Origin: Lineus longissimus
Lineage: Eukaryota; Nemertea; Pilidiophora; Heteronemertea; Lineidae
Direction of reading: 5' to 3'
Length of the DNA: 64,000 nt
Assembly (NCBI RefSeq): GCF_910592395.1
Contig: NC_088313.1
Span: 17,190,437-17,254,436 of the forward strand
Part shown: positions 60,372 to 64,000 of the stretch, piece by piece
Position numbering within the stretch: the stretch's first letter is position 1
Layout of the letters: every line of letters starts with the position of its first letter
Made by a program: the position numbers and the translations under genes
The notes under the pieces: model-generated
The model's database searches: none
What the model was told of the DNA's origin: nothing
What the model saw: the letters and a program-made list of their open reading frames with translations, nothing else

Positions 60372-61270
60372 GTCTTTTATGTATAAAGAATATTTTTCCA
60401 ATTTATGCTTGTACATGTACATGTACATGTATTAGTGAAGATAGAGAACATGACTGAAGTTTTGCCCTTGATTCTATAGAAATGGTCGGGATCCGAAATT
60501 TATGCTACCTCTGCTAACATGGGTGTTTAGTCAAATGCTCTTGCACCTAGGGGTGGAAACCAGTATCATGTCTTGTAACCTTGTCCTACATGCATTGGCA
60601 TCAGTTTGGGAGAAGGGTCAACAAAATATTGTTCAAATACAAAAATATTTTATTAATAAATTATGTGCTTAATTATAAATATGTTTTTTGTTGTCTGTCC
60701 ACCCAGCATGTACTTGTTCATGTAATTGTCAAGACAACTAGATGGTATACAGAGTCCCATTGCTTCATCATGCTTGTGGATCTTTGTTGGTGCAGTAGAC
60801 ATTTTACCAACAAGAACATCACCTTTGTGCTTGAGAAGATATCAGTATTTGAGGACAGAACAATAGGAGAGTGATGGCACAGTATGTTCCCAGTCAAATA
60901 TCACTATCCATGGACGGATCAAAACCAACCACATATGTGACCCGCTCTACCAAAACTAGGCGCTTGTCGCATCTGAACTTGCCAGGTTGATACGGACTTG
61001 TTGTTCATTTCCCTATTGTAGACCTTTTGTGAAATGTGACCAAATCAGTTTGTAATAGATTTCACAAAAATGAAACGGCCAGGGGCCATTGTGCTCACCG
61101 TATACATCTTTTAGTAGGCAGGATCATGCTTAGTTTAGAGGTGAATATGGTGAACACAATCAGGCATGAAGACTTTTTTTAGATGTGTATTGATGTCAAG
61201 TAATGAGACAGGGCAGTATATATAAGTTTATGATCCAACCAATAATTGTCTATGACATCAACAAGATCAA
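60372..61270. other. MOGS 3' flank
   Basis: MOGS 3' UTR runs to AATAAA at 60655-60660, with an (ACATGT)n run near 60411-60430. After about 60.94 kb, TGTGCTCACCGTATACATC at 61091-61109 resembles the inverse of TACGGTGAGCC at 63615-63625, so an element edge may lie here. No gene was seen. Confidence 0.4.
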
Positions 61271-62561
61271 TATCGTGTGATTGCTAAGAGTCCCTGCAAT
61301 AAAAAATTCATCGAAAAAAAGTCATTAATAAGCAAGATATTGCACGTCCTACTTTTTCAGTTTTGACCCCCTGGTGGCCAAATCAAGAATCAGATGAGGC
61401 CAAAATTCGGTGTCAGAGATTATCTGATGTAGGGGGTTACATGTACCAACTTTCAAGTTCATAGCTTCAGCAGTTAAGAAACGTGCCATAGTTACACTCT
61501 AATGGCCAATTTACGCCATTTGACCTCTGTGACCTAGAAAAGGAGGTCAAATCCAAAAATCGTAGGACATGTGGTGTATCCTTGCTAGAAGTCCCTGCCA
61601 TAAAAATTTTATCGAAAACAATTCACTCAAATAAGCAAGATATTGCACTTCTTCCTTTTTCCATTATGGCCCCCTGGTGGCCGAATAAAGAATCAGATCA
61701 GGCCAAAATTCGGCATCAAAGGTTATTTGATGTAGGGGGTTATATGCACCAAGTTTCAAGTTCATAGCTTTACTGGTTAAGAAACGTGCCATAGTTTACA
61801 CTCCAACGGCCAATTTACGCCATATGACCTCTGTGACCTTGAAAAGTAGGTCAAATTGAAAACCCGTAAGACATGTGATGTATTCTTCCTAAGAGTTCCT
61901 ACCATAAAAATTTTATCGAAAACAAGTCACTTATAAGCGAGATATCACACTTTAGATATCCACTTTTGGCCCCCTGGTGGCAAAGTTGAGAATCAGATCA
62001 AACTGAAATTCAGCACCAGAGGCTATGTGATATAGGGGGTTATATGTACCAAGTTTCAAGTTCATAGCTTTAGTGGTTAAGAAACGTGCCATAGTTTACA
62101 CTCTAACGGCCAATTTACGCCATATGACCTCTGTGAACTTGAAAAGTAGGTCAAATTAAAAACCCGTATGATATAAGATGTATATTTGCTATGAGTACCT
62201 ACAACACAAGTTTCATCGAAAACAAGTCACTAATAAGCGAGATATCACACTTTTTAGATATCAACATTTGGCCCCCTGGTGGCCAAGTTGAGAATCAGAT
62301 CGGACCGAAATTCAGTGTCAGAGGTCACCGGACCTAGGGGGTGCTGTGTACAAAGTTTTAAGTTCATAGCCCTGGCGGTTAAGAAACGTGCCACTGTTTT
62401 TTAAATAGGATACGACGACGGACGACGACGACGGACGACGGACACTGCGGTATTACATAAGACTCCCCTACAGTGAGCCAAAAATCAAGAAAATGTAAGA
62501 TACAAGTCAGAAAAGACAAAAGGGAAAAGATAAAAAATAATAAAATAAAAAAATATTTTTG

Positions 62562-62610
62562 GCCGTCCCTGACCGGGGTTTGAACTCACGACCTTTGGAT
62601 TGCCACAACA
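62562..62610 (-). repeat. tRNA-like (B-box) segment within terminal block, copy 1
   Basis: On the minus strand CCAAAGGTCGTGAGTTCAAA then CCCCGGTC resembles the T-arm and B box (GGTTCRANNCC with two changes) of a tRNA or tRNA-derived SINE. No A box at tRNA spacing was identified, so it is not a functional tRNA gene. Confidence 0.5.
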
Positions 62611-63711
62611 CGAAAAACACAAAACATGCAATTTCGGCCATATCTGTGTCTGCGTTGTGACCTCTGTGACCTCGACAAGTAGGTCAAATTATAAACCCAT
62701 ATGATATATGATGTATCCTTGCTATGAGTACCTACCACAAAAGTTTTATCGAAAACAAGTCATCAATAAGCGAGATATCACACTTTTTAGATATCCACAT
62801 TCGACCCCCTGGTGGCCAAATTGAGAATCAGATCGGACCGATATTCAGCACAGGAGGTTATCTGATATAGGGGGTTATATGTACCAAGTTTCAAGTTCAT
62901 AGCTGTGGCGGTTGAGAAACGTGCCATAGTTACGCTGAAACAGCCAATTTATGCCATTTGACCTCTGCAACCTTGAAAAGTAGGTCAAATTAAAAAATTG
63001 TACGATATATGATGTATCCTTTCTATGAGTACCCACCACGAAAGTTTTATTGAAAACAAGTTATTGATAAGCGAATTATCACACTTTTTAGGTATCCACA
63101 TTCGGCCCCCTGGTGGCCAAGTTGAGAATCAGATCAGACTGAAATTCAGCACCAGAGGTTATCTGGTATAGGGGGTTATATGTATTAAGTTTCAAGTTCA
63201 TAGCTGTGGAGGTTGAAAAACGTGCCATAGTTACACTGAAACAGCCAATTTACGCCATTTGACCTCTGTGACCTTGAAAAGTAGGTCAAATTAAAAACCC
63301 GTATGATATATGATGTATCCTTGCTATGAGTACCTACCACAAAAATTTTATTCCAAACAAGTCATTAATAAGCGAGATATCACACTTTTTAGATATCTAC
63401 ATTCGGCCCCCTGGTGGCCAAATTAAGAATCAGATCGGACCGAAATTTAGTGTCACAGGTCATCTGACCAAGGGAGTCCTGTGTACAAAGTTACAAGTTC
63501 ATAGGCTTAGCGGTTAAGAAACGTGCCACTGTTTTTGAAACAGGATACGACGACGACGACGGACGACGACAGACGACGACGGACGACGGACACTGCGGTA
63601 TTGTAAAGACTCCCCTACGGTGAGCCAAAAATCAAGAAAATGTAAGGTACAAGTCAGAAAAGACAAAAGTGAAAAGATAAAAAAAATAATAAAATAAAAA
63701 AAATATTTTTG

Positions 63712-63760
63712 GCCGTCCTTGACCGGGGTTTGAACTCACGACCTTTGGATTGCCACAACA
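63712..63760 (-). repeat. tRNA-like (B-box) segment within terminal block, copy 2
   Basis: This is the second copy of the tRNA-like segment, in the same context and orientation, about 1,150 bp after the first. The two copies are nearly identical, showing that the whole block was amplified together. Confidence 0.5.
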
Positions 63761-64000
63761 CGAAAAACACGAAACATGCAATTTCGGCCATATCTGTGTC
63801 TGCGTTGTGACCTCTGTGACCTTGACAAGTAGGTCAAATTAAAAACCCATATGATATATGATGTATCCTTGCTATGAGTACCTACCACAAAAGTTTTATC
63901 GAAAACAAGTCATCAAGCGAGATATCACACTTTTTAGATATCCACATTCGACCCCCTGGTGGCCAAATTGAGAATCAGATCGGACCGATATTCAGCACAA

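Larger units (their letters stand above)
61271..64000. repeat. Tandem array of about 300-bp monomers with interspersed terminal blocks (continues off right edge)
   Basis: The core CCCCCTGGTGGCC recurs at 61367, 61670, 61970, 62272, 62805, 63106, 63407 and 63952. Spacing is 300-303 except for two intervals of 533 and 545. In those intervals a block is inserted that contains a (GAC)n-like GACGACGGACGACG tract, ACACTGCGGTATT and TACxGTGAGCCAAAAATC, an A/T-rich stretch, and a tRNA-like segment. The block at about 62380-62660 recurs about 1,150 bp later (63520-63810), so a roughly 1.15-kb higher-order unit is itself tandem. There is no coding capacity. Confidence 0.9.

Noticed and set aside
1-64000. 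CRISPR array, prophage, operon or bacterial contaminant
   Set aside because: Tandem repeats here lack spacer structure, genes are intron-rich and animal-like, and no prokaryotic genes were seen.

Overview
This 64 kb window is animal nuclear DNA. It holds spliced genes with GT-AG introns, AATAAA signals, tRNA-derived SINEs, TA-flanked MITEs and long tandem repeats. Nothing prokaryotic, viral or CRISPR-like was seen. Compact genes with many short introns, bilaterian-type proteins and frequent ACATGTA runs suggest a marine invertebrate. A deuterostome such as an echinoderm or hemichordate is my guess, but I cannot fix the species.

Left to right: the first exon of an unidentified gene (-, runs off the left edge); BRF2 (+, intronless, 649 aa); EXOC4/SEC8 (+, 24 coding exons, 969 aa, 4.4-18.7 kb), with a small two-CRD TNF-receptor-like gene nested antisense in its intron 9; a 3.2 kb hierarchical minisatellite; TMEM230 (-, 118 aa); CCDC125 (-, 13 exons, 630 aa); MRPL43 (+, 191 aa); NOC3L (-, 19 exons, 790 aa); a TAPP-like tandem-PH gene of the PLEKHA1/2 type (+, 11 exons, 346 aa); CHMP7 (-, 9 exons, 436 aa); MOGS (+, 2 exons, 832 aa); and a tandem-repeat array from about 61.27 kb off the right edge. 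All spliced models keep phase and sum to whole codons.

The genes are mostly housekeeping: Pol III transcription (BRF2), exocytosis (EXOC4), vesicle membrane protein (TMEM230), mitochondrial translation (MRPL43), ribosome biogenesis (NOC3L), phosphoinositide signalling (PLEKHA1/2), ESCRT-III (CHMP7) and N-glycan trimming (MOGS). They form no operon or pathway. Three tight head-to-head pairs (CCDC125/MRPL43, NOC3L/PLEKHA, CHMP7/MOGS) probably share promoters. From memory of human loci, most of these genes map to 8p, 10q, 2p13 and 5q, so the block may preserve an ancestral linkage group.

The most notable items are the nested TACI/BCMA-like receptor, a 5S rRNA-like SINE whose target-site duplication copies an EXOC4 splice donor, the three-level minisatellite that stays open in minus-strand frames, a GC-AG intron in CHMP7, a 15-nt microexon in EXOC4, and the terminal repeat array with embedded tRNA-like segments. 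I found no convincing wholly new multi-gene system.
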